This document shows, piece by piece, positions 1-8,582 of a stretch of 64,000 nucleotides of DNA. How positions within the stretch are numbered: position 1 is the first letter of the stretch; every line of letters begins with the position of its first letter. The notes under the pieces were generated by a model. The model did not search any database. It was not told the origin of the DNA and saw only the letters and a program-made list of their open reading frames with translations. This DNA is from JACMLC01 sp963720235. GTDB taxonomy: Bacteria; Acidobacteriota; Blastocatellia; Pyrinomonadales; Pyrinomonadaceae. The stretch covers positions 2,046,001 to 2,110,000 of the forward strand of contig OY970389.1 in assembly GCA_963720235.1 (NCBI GenBank), read 5' to 3'. The position numbers were made by a program, and so were the translations under genes.

Positions 1-940
1 CGTACCACGAGAGGACTTTGACCATATTGCCGCCGATGACTTTGGTGTACTCCGCATCCACTATGGACGAGTTCGGATTCTTGCGAAAGTCAACGGAGAC
101 AAGCGGCTCTTCCGAGAAAGCTAAGATGCCCTGCAACTCTTCGTTCGCGGCATTCTTCAAAGCCGTGTTGACATCCTCTGTCGTCGCATCTTTTTCCAGT
201 TCCATCACGACATCAACGAGCGAGACATTCGGCGTCGGGACTCTCACGCTGATGCCGTCAAACTTTCCTTTGAGTTCGGGCAGGACGAGCGCGACGGCTT
301 TGGCTGCGCCCGTCGAAGTCGGAATCATCGAAAGGGCTGCGGCGCGCGCGCGGCGCATGTCCGAGTGCGGCAAGTCCAAAAGCTGCTGGTCGTTTGTGTA
401 AGAGTGAATCGTAGTCATCTGCGCCGAGCGGATGCCGAATTTTTCGTGTATCACTTTGGCGACAGGCGCGAGGCAGTTGGTCGTGCAGGAAGCGTTCGAG
501 ATGATGTTGTGCTCCTGCGGTTTGTAGTCGCCTTCGTTGACGCCTAAGACAATCGTGATGTCTTCATTCTTGGCGGGCGCAGAGATAATCACTTTTTTGA
601 CTGTGCCGCGCAGGTGCTTCTTCGCATCTTCGGCTTTGGTGAAGCGGCCTGTGGACTCAATCACGATTTCCGCGCCGACGGATTCCCAGTCAATCGCCGC
701 AGGGTCTTTCTCGGAAAAGACTTTAAACTCATCCGCGCCCACCTTGATGCCGTTCTCCGTGGCGGAAATATCTTCTTCCAGATTGCCGAGCACGGAATCG
801 TATTTGAGTAGATGGGCCAGCGTCTTGGTGTCCGTTAAATCGTTGACGGCGACGAAATCTATCTCCGAATCGCCGAGCGAAGCTCGCAAGACATTGCGCC
901 CGATGCGCCCGAAACCATTGATGCCGACTTTGACTGCCAT
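1..940 (-). CDS. gapA: Glyceraldehyde-3-phosphate dehydrogenase (C-terminus cut by window edge)
   Basis: Phosphorylating GAPDH of glycolysis/gluconeogenesis: it converts glyceraldehyde 3-phosphate, NAD and phosphate to 1,3-bisphosphoglycerate in the cytoplasm. The visible 313 residues start MAVKVGINGFGRIGR, the Rossmann nucleotide-binding signature, and contain the catalytic SNASCTTNC block with Cys152. The family is usually about 335 residues, so only the last 20 or so are missing beyond base 1. The ATG at 938-940 follows a strong AGGAGG at the normal distance. The gene is read away from the tolC-like gene, across a 412-base divergent gap. Assignment is by family motif and is very secure; cofactor preference was not tested. 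Confidence 0.97.
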   Translation of the reverse strand, partial: MAVKVGINGFGRIGRNVLRASLGDSEIDFVAVNDLTDTKTLAHLLKYDSVLGNLEEDISATENGIKVGADEFKVFSEKDPAAIDWESVGAEIVIESTGRFTKAEDAKKHLRGTVKKVIISAPAKNEDITIVLGVNEGDYKPQEHNIISNASCTTNCLAPVAKVIHEKFGIRSAQMTTIHSYTNDQQLLDLPHSDMRRARAAALSMIPTSTGAAKAVALVLPELKGKFDGISVRVPTPNVSLVDVVMELEKDATTEDVNTALKNAANEELQGILAFSEEPLVSVDFRKNPNSSIVDAEYTKVIGGNMVKVLSWY

Positions 941-1352
941 GTGTTAAAGACCTCCTCGCCTGACGTTAAGATTTGTGCGGTGGCTGCCCTCACACTTTCG
1001 CACACGTTGGCCCCGCGCTTAGGCGCTGGCGCACACTTTCCGGCAAGACCTCGGTAAGAATTAGTGTGGGAACAGCGTTTGGTTATAAAGAGAGGCAAGA
1101 TAATGCGCGCCCGCGCGAGATGTCAAGGCGGGCCGCGCTCGTGCCTGCCCTGTCTCGCGCGCAGGATTTTCTGAAACCGGCAAGAGAGATGGAGCGTCCT
1201 TACTATTTGCGCGTTAAATTATTGAAACCGCAATGTTGCCAGACTCGTAGTAGCCTTGTGACTTACTTCGCTTTATCCTGTATAAAGTCTATTTCGCACA
1301 ACTGAAGTTTCGGGCCATCACAAGAGGAATCAATCAAGGAGTTATTGTTTTA
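941..1352. other. Divergent intergenic region between gapA and the TolC-like gene
   Basis: No gene is convincing here. The right part is AT-richer. It holds TTGTGA (1256-1261) and TATAAA (1281-1286) with a 19-base spacer, a possible but weak sigma70-type promoter for the TolC-like gene. The AAGGAG at 1336-1341 is the ribosome binding site for the start at 1353. No palindrome of the kind that fills other gaps is seen. The promoter is inference. Confidence 0.4.
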
Positions 1353-3443
1353 ATGTCTATCAATTCCGTCAGCCGGATTATCAAGTCTCTCGCGCTCTCA
1401 ACCATTGTGGTAGGAGCCTGCGCGGTGGCGTCCTTCGGACAGACGCCCGCGCCGACGCCTGCCGCAACGCCTGTTCCGATGACTCCCGCGCAGAGAGACG
1501 CGACGCGCCCGCCTGGCACACAGCGCAACCAGCCAATCCCGCCCGATGCGCGTCCCAATCCGAATCCTGCTGCGCCGCCGGGCGCGACACGCACAGACCC
1601 GCAGGCTGCTCCGGGCGTCAATACCCCGCCGCAAACCACGCGTCCCACGACGACCACAGACATCACCGCGCCCGTCGTCTCTCCGACTCCGACGACGCCG
1701 GTAGATGAAAGCACGACGACGCCAACCACGCCCGGACAGGAATTGCCTGAGCCGAATTTTCCAGCGCAGCAACCGCGCCCTGTGCCGCCTCTGCCGGATT
1801 TAACGAGGCTCGGCGTGACGAGCGACAACGTCATGACATTGACGCTCAATGAAGCGATTCGCATGGCTCTTGAGAACAACAATAATATCGAAGTCGCGCG
1901 CACGGATGTGAAGTTCAACGAAACGACGCTGCTCTCGCTCGAAGGCATTTTCGATCCTGTCTTCACCTACACTCCAGAGGTCTCAAGACTTGTGCAGTCA
2001 CAGCAGAGTTCGCTCGGCGGCGCGGTCAATCTTACGCAGACGGATTTCAGGAATGATGCCTCTGTCAATAAACAGTTCAGCACGGGCGGCGGCAATTACG
2101 ATTTTTTCTTTAACAACAATCGTCGCACGACCAATTCTTCTTTTAACCAACTGAACCCTGTCTTCTCTTCCAGTTTGGGCGTGACCTTTACGCAGCCCTT
2201 GTGGCGCAATCGCTCGATTGACCGCAACCGCCGCGACATACGCATCCAGCGTAAACGCCTCGAACAGTCAGACGCGGATTTTCGCCGGACGACGATAGAC
2301 GTTATCGCACAGGTGCAGCGCGCCTACTGGGATTTGGTCTTCGCTTTGCGCGACCAGCAAAATCGCATCTCCAACATCAACCTGACGCGCGAAAATCTGC
2401 GCCGCGTCGAAGCGCAGATTTCCGCCGGAGCTTCCGCGCCGCTCGAACGCGCGGAGGTGCAGACGGAGCTTGCCAATCGTGAATCGGATTTGTTGATAGC
2501 TACGCAGAACGTCTCGATTGCGGAGAACAATCTCAAGCAGCTTCTCTTGAAAGATACTACTGAGTCGCAGTGGACGGCGCAGATTACGCCGACCGATCAG
2601 CCAAGCTTTGACGCCGCTCCTGTCAATCTCAATGACGCGATAGAAGAGGCGAAGACCAATCGCCCTGAGTTGCGCCGCCTGCGATTGCAAAGCGAGATTA
2701 GCGATATTGACATACAGTATTTCAACAATCAGACCAAGCCGCGCATTGACCTGCAAACCACACTGGCGACGACAGGTCTGGCCGGATCGCGTGCGACGAC
2801 GACAGGCATTACAGGCTCTACGCCGCTCATTTCCGGCAACCCGTTCCTCAACTCGGATGCATTTCTGCTTCAGCAGATAAACATCATACGCAATCTGCCG
2901 CAGATTAATCTGGGCAATGTCATTGTGCCAAACGTTGACCCGGAAGTCGCCACATCCGCCTCAAATCTGGTTGGCGGGTACGGTCGCGCTCTGCGCAACC
3001 TGTTTGGCTTTGACACGCACAACATTGTGGTTGGCGTCACTTTTCAGATTCCCTTCCGCAATCGCACTGCGGAAGCCAATCTTGCAGGAGCGCGCGTACA
3101 GCGCACGCAGCTCGAAGCCTCTACGCGCTTGCAGGAACAGATAGTGATTGTCGAAGTGCGTAATGCCGCGCAGGCTGTGGAGACCGCTCGACGTAGAGTT
3201 TTGGCCGCACGTTCCGCGCGCGAGAATGCGGAGCTTCAACTCGCAGGCGAGCAGCGTCTCTATCAGGTCGGACGCTCGACCACTTTCATTCTCTTTCAAC
3301 GCGAGAACGCGCTCGTCAATGCGCGCAATGCAGAGGTCAGGGCCGAGACGGATTACAACAAAGCTCTCGCTGATTTGCAGCGCGCGACCTCTACGACCTT
3401 GCGCTTGAACAACGTCGTCATCGAATCTTCGACCGCGCCGTAA
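1353..3443 (+). CDS. TolC-family outer membrane efflux protein
   Basis: Outer-membrane channel of the TolC/OEP family, expected to form the exit duct of a tripartite efflux or type I export system. Residues 1-29 form a signal peptide. About 120 Pro/Thr/Ala-rich residues follow, then the OEP region from about residue 165 to the end. It begins with LTLNEAIRMALENN, the usual OEP opening, and has long helical stretches rich in R, Q, E and A in both halves. At 696 residues it is longer than typical TolC (about 450-490) because of the linker and an insert near 470-560. AAGGAG precedes the ATG. No inner-membrane pump or periplasmic adaptor gene is adjacent, so the partner is unknown. No lipobox is visible. 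Confidence 0.9.
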   Translation: MSINSVSRIIKSLALSTIVVGACAVASFGQTPAPTPAATPVPMTPAQRDATRPPGTQRNQPIPPDARPNPNPAAPPGATRTDPQAAPGVNTPPQTTRPTTTTDITAPVVSPTPTTPVDESTTTPTTPGQELPEPNFPAQQPRPVPPLPDLTRLGVTSDNVMTLTLNEAIRMALENNNNIEVARTDVKFNETTLLSLEGIFDPVFTYTPEVSRLVQSQQSSLGGAVNLTQTDFRNDASVNKQFSTGGGNYDFFFNNNRRTTNSSFNQLNPVFSSSLGVTFTQPLWRNRSIDRNRRDIRIQRKRLEQSDADFRRTTIDVIAQVQRAYWDLVFALRDQQNRISNINLTRENLRRVEAQISAGASAPLERAEVQTELANRESDLLIATQNVSIAENNLKQLLLKDTTESQWTAQITPTDQPSFDAAPVNLNDAIEEAKTNRPELRRLRLQSEISDIDIQYFNNQTKPRIDLQTTLATTGLAGSRATTTGITGSTPLISGNPFLNSDAFLLQQINIIRNLPQINLGNVIVPNVDPEVATSASNLVGGYGRALRNLFGFDTHNIVVGVTFQIPFRNRTAEANLAGARVQRTQLEASTRLQEQIVIVEVRNAAQAVETARRRVLAARSARENAELQLAGEQRLYQVGRSTTFILFQRENALVNARNAEVRAETDYNKALADLQRATSTTLRLNNVVIESSTAP

Positions 3444-3448
3444 GTTAA

Positions 3449-3533
3449 AAAGGATGAAGGATGAAGGCGGAAGGATGAAATTGTGAGATAATCCTTCCGC
3501 CTTTTCATTTTTCATCCTTCTGACTTCATCCTT
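3449..3533. repeat. Intergenic palindrome, GGATGAA-word family (copy 1)
   Basis: The left arm is built from repeats of AGGATGA plus GGCGGAAGGAT. The right arm is their reverse complement (ATCCTTCCGCC, TTTCATCCTTC, TTCATCC). It fills the gap between the TolC-like and glycosyltransferase genes and runs into the TTG start codon at 3532. A second member of the family lies at 15252-15341. Confidence 0.8.
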
Positions 3534-4308
3534 GAAGATAACGGCCACCATCATCACCTTCAACGAAGCAGACAATATCCGCGCAGCCTGCGAATCCGTC
3601 GCCTGGGCAGACGAGATTCTGGTCGTGGATTCCGAATCCACAGACGCCACGCGCGAGATAGCACAGGATTGCGGAGCGCGTGTCATCAATCGCGCGTGGC
3701 CCGGCTTTGCCGCGCAGAAACAGTTTGCCTCGCAGGAAGCAAAGCACGCGTGGATTCTGAGCCTCGATGCGGATGAACGTGTGACGGATGAGTTGCGCGA
3801 ATCAATCGAGAAGTTGAAACACGCGGATGAAACAAAACTCGCTGACGGTTATCGCATTGCGCGTCGCTCTTTCTACATGGGCCGCTGGATACGCGGCGGC
3901 GGTTGGTATCCTGATTACCAGCTACGCTTTTATCGTCAATCGCGCGGGCGTTGGGAAGGGGCTTACATACACGAGTCCGTCAAGATGCCGGAAGGCGCGC
4001 GGATTGAGATTCTCAAAGGAGACTTGCTGCACTACACCGCGCGCGATGCCGCGTATCATCACCGCATGATAGGCGAGCGTTACGCGCCGCTCTCCGCGCG
4101 ACAGATGTATGAAGGAGGTCGTCGCACAACTCCTCTCGGCATCGCCAGCGCAGGCCCGGCGGCTTTCATACGCAGCTACTTTCTCAAGGGCGGCTTCCGC
4201 GACGGCCTCGCCGGACTCGCCATCGCGCGCTTTGCCGCGCATCATGCATTCTTAAAACATCTCATGCTCTGGGAAATTCAAGAGGATGGGAAAACAGAGA
4301 AGAGATAA
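3532..4308 (+). CDS. Glycosyltransferase family 2, WaaE-like (LPS core type)
   Basis: GT-A-fold glycosyltransferase that probably adds a sugar from a nucleotide donor to LPS core or another envelope glycan. It opens MKITATIITFNEADNI, the canonical GT2 N-terminus, and carries VVDSESTDAT (31-40) and the LDADE metal/nucleotide motif (78-82). The WIRGGGWYPDYQLRFYR block is typical of the WaaE/KdtX-like subgroup. At 258 residues the length fits. Because the fold starts at residue 1, the start must be the TTG at 3532, which lies at the very end of a palindromic repeat with no Shine-Dalgarno sequence. The acceptor is not predictable from sequence. The presence of Kdo genes in this window fits LPS core work, which is inference. 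Confidence 0.87.
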   Translation: MKITATIITFNEADNIRAACESVAWADEILVVDSESTDATREIAQDCGARVINRAWPGFAAQKQFASQEAKHAWILSLDADERVTDELRESIEKLKHADETKLADGYRIARRSFYMGRWIRGGGWYPDYQLRFYRQSRGRWEGAYIHESVKMPEGARIEILKGDLLHYTARDAAYHHRMIGERYAPLSARQMYEGGRRTTPLGIASAGPAAFIRSYFLKGGFRDGLAGLAIARFAAHHAFLKHLMLWEIQEDGKTEKR

Positions 4309-4336
4309 TAATCTGAGTTTGACATTAGTGATGGCC

Positions 4337-4486
4337 TGCGGCTCTGCCGCCCATGCTGTGTGGAAAGTCTCAGACTTTCCACACAGCCATTCTTCTTCTC
4401 GGCGAGGCTCAGCCTCGCATAAAGTTTCAGCAGCGCGAGCCGGAAAGCCGGAGGCTTTCCGCACAGCAAGAGCGGCAGAGCCGCTT
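4337..4486. repeat. Multi-hairpin intergenic element, family H (copy 1)
   Basis: A chain of small palindromes: GCGGCTCTGCCGC, then TGTGTGGAAAGTCTCAGACTTTCCACACA, then GCGAGGCTCAGCCTCGC, then CCGGAAAGC..GCTTTCCG, then GCACAGC and GCGGCAGAGCCGC. The first and last modules also pair with each other, giving one long imperfect inverted repeat. It lies between convergent genes. Copies with the same module order are at 8412-8562 and 26742-26952. Confidence 0.8.
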
Positions 4487-4547
4487 TTTATCTATCAGGG
4501 CCGCTGCGTTAAAAAAGCTCATTAACCATAAAGATTTTTATCTTTCC

Positions 4548-5795
4548 TTAATCGCTTATCTTCAAACTGTCAGGCGATAGAAGTTTTCTCGGAGTCGGAG
4601 AGGCGACGGCGCGCGGCGCGGCCAGTGTGTTGACGACATCCGCCAGCAGTTGGTCTTCCAGTTGGCGATTCTCCCAGATACGATTTCCCTGGTCCAGAAT
4701 AACGAAGACGACCGGCCCTGCATCTTTCGTGTAAACCAAGCCTGCAAGGCTTGCCATCCCGCCATCCACTTCCGCCGTCAGCGTGCCTGTCTTGCCGACC
4801 ACTGCGCCTTCCAATCCAGTCCCGGCCAATCTGCGCCGCAGAGTTCCATAATCATCGCTCGCCACAGGCATGATGTCTTCCGGCTGCAAACTCTGGCGCG
4901 CAGCTTCTTCGAGAAGAGCGCGAATGACTGTCAAAAGTCCGCGCGGCGTCAAGCGATTACGCTCACGACCGGAGACACGCGCGATGGCGACTTCCGATGC
5001 AGGAAGCTGTAATTCTTTCACGAGAAGCTGTTCGACGCCCTGCGCGCCGCCGATTAACGCTCCGATTCTTTCAGAGACAAAGTTGCTCGAATGAGCATTC
5101 ATGTAGAGCAACAAATCTTTGAGCGGATAAGAATTGAATGTAAACAAAGTTGCAACGGCAGGAGCGTTGACGATTTCCGTCTGCGCTTCATTGAGCTTCA
5201 GAGCTTTGCTCAAACGCGCCGCAGACTCTTCAGCCGAGTCGCTGAAGTTAAAACAAAAATCCTGCGAGACGCCTAGATTGCCCTTCACACTTTTAATGCC
5301 GCGCGCGCGCAACTCTTTGGCAATCATCGCCGCACCGATGTCTCCGAACGTCGGGTCGCTGCCGATAACTAATAGACGGCCCTGCAAAGTTCCTGAGCCA
5401 TCAATTCTTCCGTCCGCATAAACGCGAGTCTGAAAGCGATAATCCGCGCCAAGCTTTTTCAGCGCGACGAGCGAGGTGGCGAGTTTGACGAGCGATGCCG
5501 GATTAAAAGTCGCATCGGCATTGTGCGAAGCCAGCAATCTATCTCCGCTCAAAGTCTCTATCAACACGCCGTGCGTCTCAGGCTCTTCTCTGCGTGCGGC
5601 ATACCATTGGGCCACATCAAAGCTCGGCTCGCTCCCACGCTTCTGCGCCTCCGCCTCGCTTTGCGTCGAAAGAGGAGCAGCGATAGTTTGTCTCGCATCG
5701 GATTTTCTGACCAGCCAGTATGGGACGAGGCACAGCGTCATGATGAGCAGGACGCCACAGCCCAGCATCAGGAAGATTGGTTGACGACGATTCAA
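4548..5795 (-). CDS. dacB: D-alanyl-D-alanine carboxypeptidase/endopeptidase, PBP4 (S13) family
   Basis: Low-molecular-weight penicillin-binding protein that trims or cleaves peptidoglycan crosslinks in the periplasm. A membrane anchor spans about residues 7-29. The three penicilloyl-serine motifs are present in order: SLVK (Ser101-Lys104), SSN (236-238) and KTG (335-337). The spacing between the first two is short (135 residues), so the large domain insertion of E. coli PBP4 is reduced; total length is 415. The start is a TTG preceded by GGAGG about 9 bases upstream, better than the ATG nine codons in. It converges on the glycosyltransferase gene and is divergent from the prepilin peptidase gene. 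Family assignment is secure; whether it is a carboxypeptidase, an endopeptidase or both cannot be read from sequence. Confidence 0.92.
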   Translation of the reverse strand: MNRRQPIFLMLGCGVLLIMTLCLVPYWLVRKSDARQTIAAPLSTQSEAEAQKRGSEPSFDVAQWYAARREEPETHGVLIETLSGDRLLASHNADATFNPASLVKLATSLVALKKLGADYRFQTRVYADGRIDGSGTLQGRLLVIGSDPTFGDIGAAMIAKELRARGIKSVKGNLGVSQDFCFNFSDSAEESAARLSKALKLNEAQTEIVNAPAVATLFTFNSYPLKDLLLYMNAHSSNFVSERIGALIGGAQGVEQLLVKELQLPASEVAIARVSGRERNRLTPRGLLTVIRALLEEAARQSLQPEDIMPVASDDYGTLRRRLAGTGLEGAVVGKTGTLTAEVDGGMASLAGLVYTKDAGPVVFVILDQGNRIWENRQLEDQLLADVVNTLAAPRAVASPTPRKLLSPDSLKISD

Positions 5796-5934
5796 ACTGA
5801 CGCGCCTCCGATAAAAATTACATCTTTCGCAAAGCTCTACAAAACCGTATCATGCTTGACGCGCATGAAGGTTGCGCGTCAAGTCTAACATGCCGGAGCC
5901 ATCCGCGCCGCTTTCAGGGGATAACAGAGCGCAC

Positions 5935-6882
5935 ATGATTCTCTCTTTCAACTTTTTTCTGATAGAACCTTTTCCGGGTCTGCCCGTGTGGCTCTCGTGC
6001 GCGCTCCTTGTCGCGCTCGGAGCTATCATCGGCAGCTTTCTCAATGTCGTCATACACAGGCTGCCGCGCGAAGAGTCCATAGTCTTTCCAAACTCGCGCT
6101 GTCCTACATGCGCAACGGCCATTAAAGCCTACGATAATATTCCTGTGCTCAGTTGGGTTGTCCTGCGCGGACGCTGCCGCGCGTGCAGTTCGCCAATCTC
6201 CGCGCGCTATCCGGGCGTGGAGCTTTTGACGGGCCTACTGTTCGGCGCGGTCTTTCTCAGAGACGGGTTGAGCTTTGCGCTGCCTTTCGATTTGATTTTC
6301 GTAACGATGCTCATCGCGCTTATCTTTATTGACGCAGAGCACAAGCAGTTGCCGGACGTTATTACATATCCCGGCATGGTCTTAGCTGTCTTAGCTCGTC
6401 TCGCTCTTCCCTATTTAACAGGCACACCTTACTTCGACGATCTTGGCTCATTATTCGTCGGAGCATTTTCCGGCTGGCCCATTTGGGCCGTCTCGCTCGT
6501 CGGCGCAGGATTAGGAGCTTTAATAGGGGGTGGATTTTTATGGCTGTCTGGTGTGATTTGGAAGCTTCTTCGCGACATTGATGCAATGGGCTTAGGCGAC
6601 GTAAAGATGATGTTTATGATAGGAGCATTTTTGGGGTGGCGACTCACTTTTATGACAATCCTGCTCGGTGCTTGTTCGGGCGCAGTAATTGGCGTAGTGA
6701 TTGCCTTTCTGGAAACTTATAGAGAAGAGGGTACATTTTCTGGATTATTAAAGAGAATCTTACGCCGTGAGATAGATTTACAGATGGAAGTTCCATTCGG
6801 AATTTTCTTAGGCATAGGCGCGATTATCTCTCTGCTTGTCGGCAAATATTTAATCGTTTGGTACGCCTCGCAATTCCAGTGA
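5935..6882 (+). CDS. pilD: Type IV prepilin peptidase / N-methyltransferase
   Basis: Inner-membrane A24 aspartic protease that cleaves and usually N-methylates type IV prepilins or type II secretion pseudopilins. It has GAIIGSFLNVVIHRLP near the N-terminus, the cytoplasmic zinc motif CPTC...CRAC, and both catalytic-Asp segments, FIDAEHKQLPD and GLGDVKMM, in a polytopic protein. The open frame extends back to TTG 5872 and ATG 5890. ATG 5935 is preferred because it gives the usual short N-terminus before the first membrane helix and follows AGGGGA. The C-terminal half has clearly lower GC than its neighbours. No pilin, pilB or gsp gene is in the window, so the substrates are elsewhere. Confidence 0.93.
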   Translation: MILSFNFFLIEPFPGLPVWLSCALLVALGAIIGSFLNVVIHRLPREESIVFPNSRCPTCATAIKAYDNIPVLSWVVLRGRCRACSSPISARYPGVELLTGLLFGAVFLRDGLSFALPFDLIFVTMLIALIFIDAEHKQLPDVITYPGMVLAVLARLALPYLTGTPYFDDLGSLFVGAFSGWPIWAVSLVGAGLGALIGGGFLWLSGVIWKLLRDIDAMGLGDVKMMFMIGAFLGWRLTFMTILLGACSGAVIGVVIAFLETYREEGTFSGLLKRILRREIDLQMEVPFGIFLGIGAIISLLVGKYLIVWYASQFQ

Positions 6883-6945
6883 CAAGTGACAAGCAAGGGA
6901 AAATAGCTTTTCTCTTATCACTCATCACTCATCACACATCACTGC
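6883..6945. repeat. Intergenic palindrome, GTGACAA-word family (copy 1)
   Basis: The left arm has tandem GTGACAA words; the right arm has ATCACTC words and ends about 5 bases before the ATG of the kinase at 6950. The arms pair imperfectly around an A/T-rich centre. No Shine-Dalgarno sequence separates it from the start codon. The related copy is at 38582-38656, also directly upstream of a start. Confidence 0.65.
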
Positions 6946-6949
6946 TCTT

Positions 6950-8389
6950 ATGCGTTATGGAAGCCGTTTGCAGATGGTGCTCGCGCTGTTGGGCGGAGTG
7001 TGCCTTGTGGCAAGCCTGCTGGCAGTGGTGCTGTTCGCCTTTGGCCCTGTGACGACCAGAGCAAATGCGCCCGTCCTGCTGCTGGTTTTTATCTCGACGC
7101 TGGTTGTGACGCTGCTGTGCGTGACACTGCTCCTGCGCTGGCTGCTCAGACCTTATCGTCAACTCGTGGGCGAAGCAGAGCGCGCCCCTGTCTCTGCTCA
7201 ACCGACCAAAGCGCGTGACGAAGCAGAGTTTGTCCTTGAGACTTTTCAATCCGTTGTCGCACAGCTTCAATCGCAGCAACGCACGCTGGAAACCTTGAGC
7301 GCGCAGGCGAGCGAGCGCGCGGCTTCGGCCCAAAAGTTTAGTGAGCGGATTGTCGCCAGCGTGCCTTCCGGCCTCATAGCCTTCGGCGCGCAGGGACAGG
7401 CAACGATGGTCAACGCTCCCGCGCGCACTCTTTTGGAAACCAATGGCGAGGCGGAAGGCCGACACCTGCGCGAGCTTCTGGGCCACGCGCCCGAACTGAT
7501 GTTGATGGTCGAGCGATGCCTGACGACGGGCGAGTTGTACAGGCGCGAAGAGGTCATAGCGACAGGCGCGGGCGGGCGCACGCGCAGGCTTGGAGTAACC
7601 ATCGCGCCGATTGACCCGACGACGGAACGCGGCACGCGTGGCGCGCTCTGTCTCTTAACAGACCTCACGGAAGTGACGCAGTTGCGCGAGCAGGTCGCGC
7701 TCAAAAAAAATCTTGAAAGCCTCGGAGAGATGTCCGCTGGATTGGCCCACGAATTCAAGAACGCACTCGCCACGCTTCATGGCTACGCGCAGTTGATGCA
7801 GAACCTTGAGCTTGATGAAAGAGGCCGCACGGCAGCCAATGCGCTGCTCGGAGAGGTGCGCAGCCTTTCGGCAATGGTCACGGCCTTCCTCAACTTCGCG
7901 CGCCCGCAGCCACTTGATTTAACGGAAGTCTCGCTCCAAGAGCTAATAGCGGAATGCTCTTCGGAGCTAGAGAATTTTTATGAGGAAAGACAAATCACGC
8001 TTGTTATCGAAGGCGACTTTCCGGTAGTGCAGGCGGATGAGCGAATGCTCAGGCAAGCTCTGCTTAATCTTTTGCGAAATGGCGCAGAAGCTGTTGAAGA
8101 GGATGCTACGGAAAGGAAAGTCATCGCGCGCGGCTCGCATGAACAGGATGCATCGGGCCAGGTGTGGTCGCTCATTGAAATCTCTGACACGGGCGCAGGA
8201 ATTCCCGAACAGGATTTGCAACGCATCTTCATTCCCTTCTTCACGACTAAATCAAAAGGGCATGGCGTCGGCCTCGCGCTCGCGCACCGCGTCATCACGG
8301 AACACGGCGGCACACTCAGCGCATCGAACAACGCGACAGGCGGCGCAGTCTTTACTCTTCGCCTGCCGTTGAAAGTGAATCCAAGCTAA
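6950..8389 (+). CDS. NtrB/ZraS-like sensor histidine kinase
   Basis: Membrane sensor kinase. Two hydrophobic helices (about 8-32 and 40-66) are followed by a coiled-coil linker (about 95-130), a PAS-like domain (about 135-245), HisKA with phospho-acceptor His267 in LAHEFKNALATL, and HATPase_c with LLNLLRNGAEA (N377), DTGAGIP (D413) and KGHGVGLAL. The order and H-box resemble NtrB-type partners of sigma54 activators. No response regulator is adjacent. The nearest NtrC-like regulator in the window (51390) already has its own kinase, so this one is an orphan or pairs elsewhere. There is no ribosome binding site; a palindrome ends just before the ATG. The signal sensed is unknown. Confidence 0.88.
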   Translation: MRYGSRLQMVLALLGGVCLVASLLAVVLFAFGPVTTRANAPVLLLVFISTLVVTLLCVTLLLRWLLRPYRQLVGEAERAPVSAQPTKARDEAEFVLETFQSVVAQLQSQQRTLETLSAQASERAASAQKFSERIVASVPSGLIAFGAQGQATMVNAPARTLLETNGEAEGRHLRELLGHAPELMLMVERCLTTGELYRREEVIATGAGGRTRRLGVTIAPIDPTTERGTRGALCLLTDLTEVTQLREQVALKKNLESLGEMSAGLAHEFKNALATLHGYAQLMQNLELDERGRTAANALLGEVRSLSAMVTAFLNFARPQPLDLTEVSLQELIAECSSELENFYEERQITLVIEGDFPVVQADERMLRQALLNLLRNGAEAVEEDATERKVIARGSHEQDASGQVWSLIEISDTGAGIPEQDLQRIFIPFFTTKSKGHGVGLALAHRVITEHGGTLSASNNATGGAVFTLRLPLKVNPS

Positions 8390-8411
8390 TGAATCCAAGT
8401 GTCCGGTCACA

Positions 8412-8562
8412 GACGGCTTTAGCCACCTGCTGTGCGGAAAGTCTCTGACTTTTCGATTCATGACTTAACGCTGTGCGAGGCTGAGCCTCGCACAAGGTTG
8501 AGATAACACCTGCCGGAAAAGCTTTGCTTTTCCGCACAGCAGGCGGCAGAGCCGCAGTCGTT
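8412..8562. repeat. Multi-hairpin intergenic element, family H (copy 2)
   Basis: It has the same module order as 4337-4486: ACGGCTTTAGCC, CTGTGCGGAAAGTCT, the perfect palindrome GCGAGGCTGAGCCTCGC, CCGGAAAAGC..GCTTTTCCG, CACAGC and GCGGCAGAGCCGC. It lies between the convergent kinase and phosphoesterase genes, so transcripts from both sides would run through it. A terminator or REP-like role is inference. Confidence 0.8.
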
Positions 8563-8582
8563 TTGATAACTCGAAATCTGGA

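Noticed and set aside
1334..1966. 210-residue minus-strand Gly/Val-rich frame over the TolC-like N-terminus
   Set aside because: It mirrors the Pro/Thr-rich linker of the TolC-like protein; low complexity is the cause, not a gene.
2961..3689. Minus-strand frame across the tolC-like end and glycosyltransferase start
   Set aside because: It spans the palindrome and two opposite genes and has no start signal or domain.
6950..8389. Kinase at 6950 as partner of the NtrC-like regulator at 51390
   Set aside because: The regulator overlaps its own kinase (52823), and the two loci are 43 kb apart.
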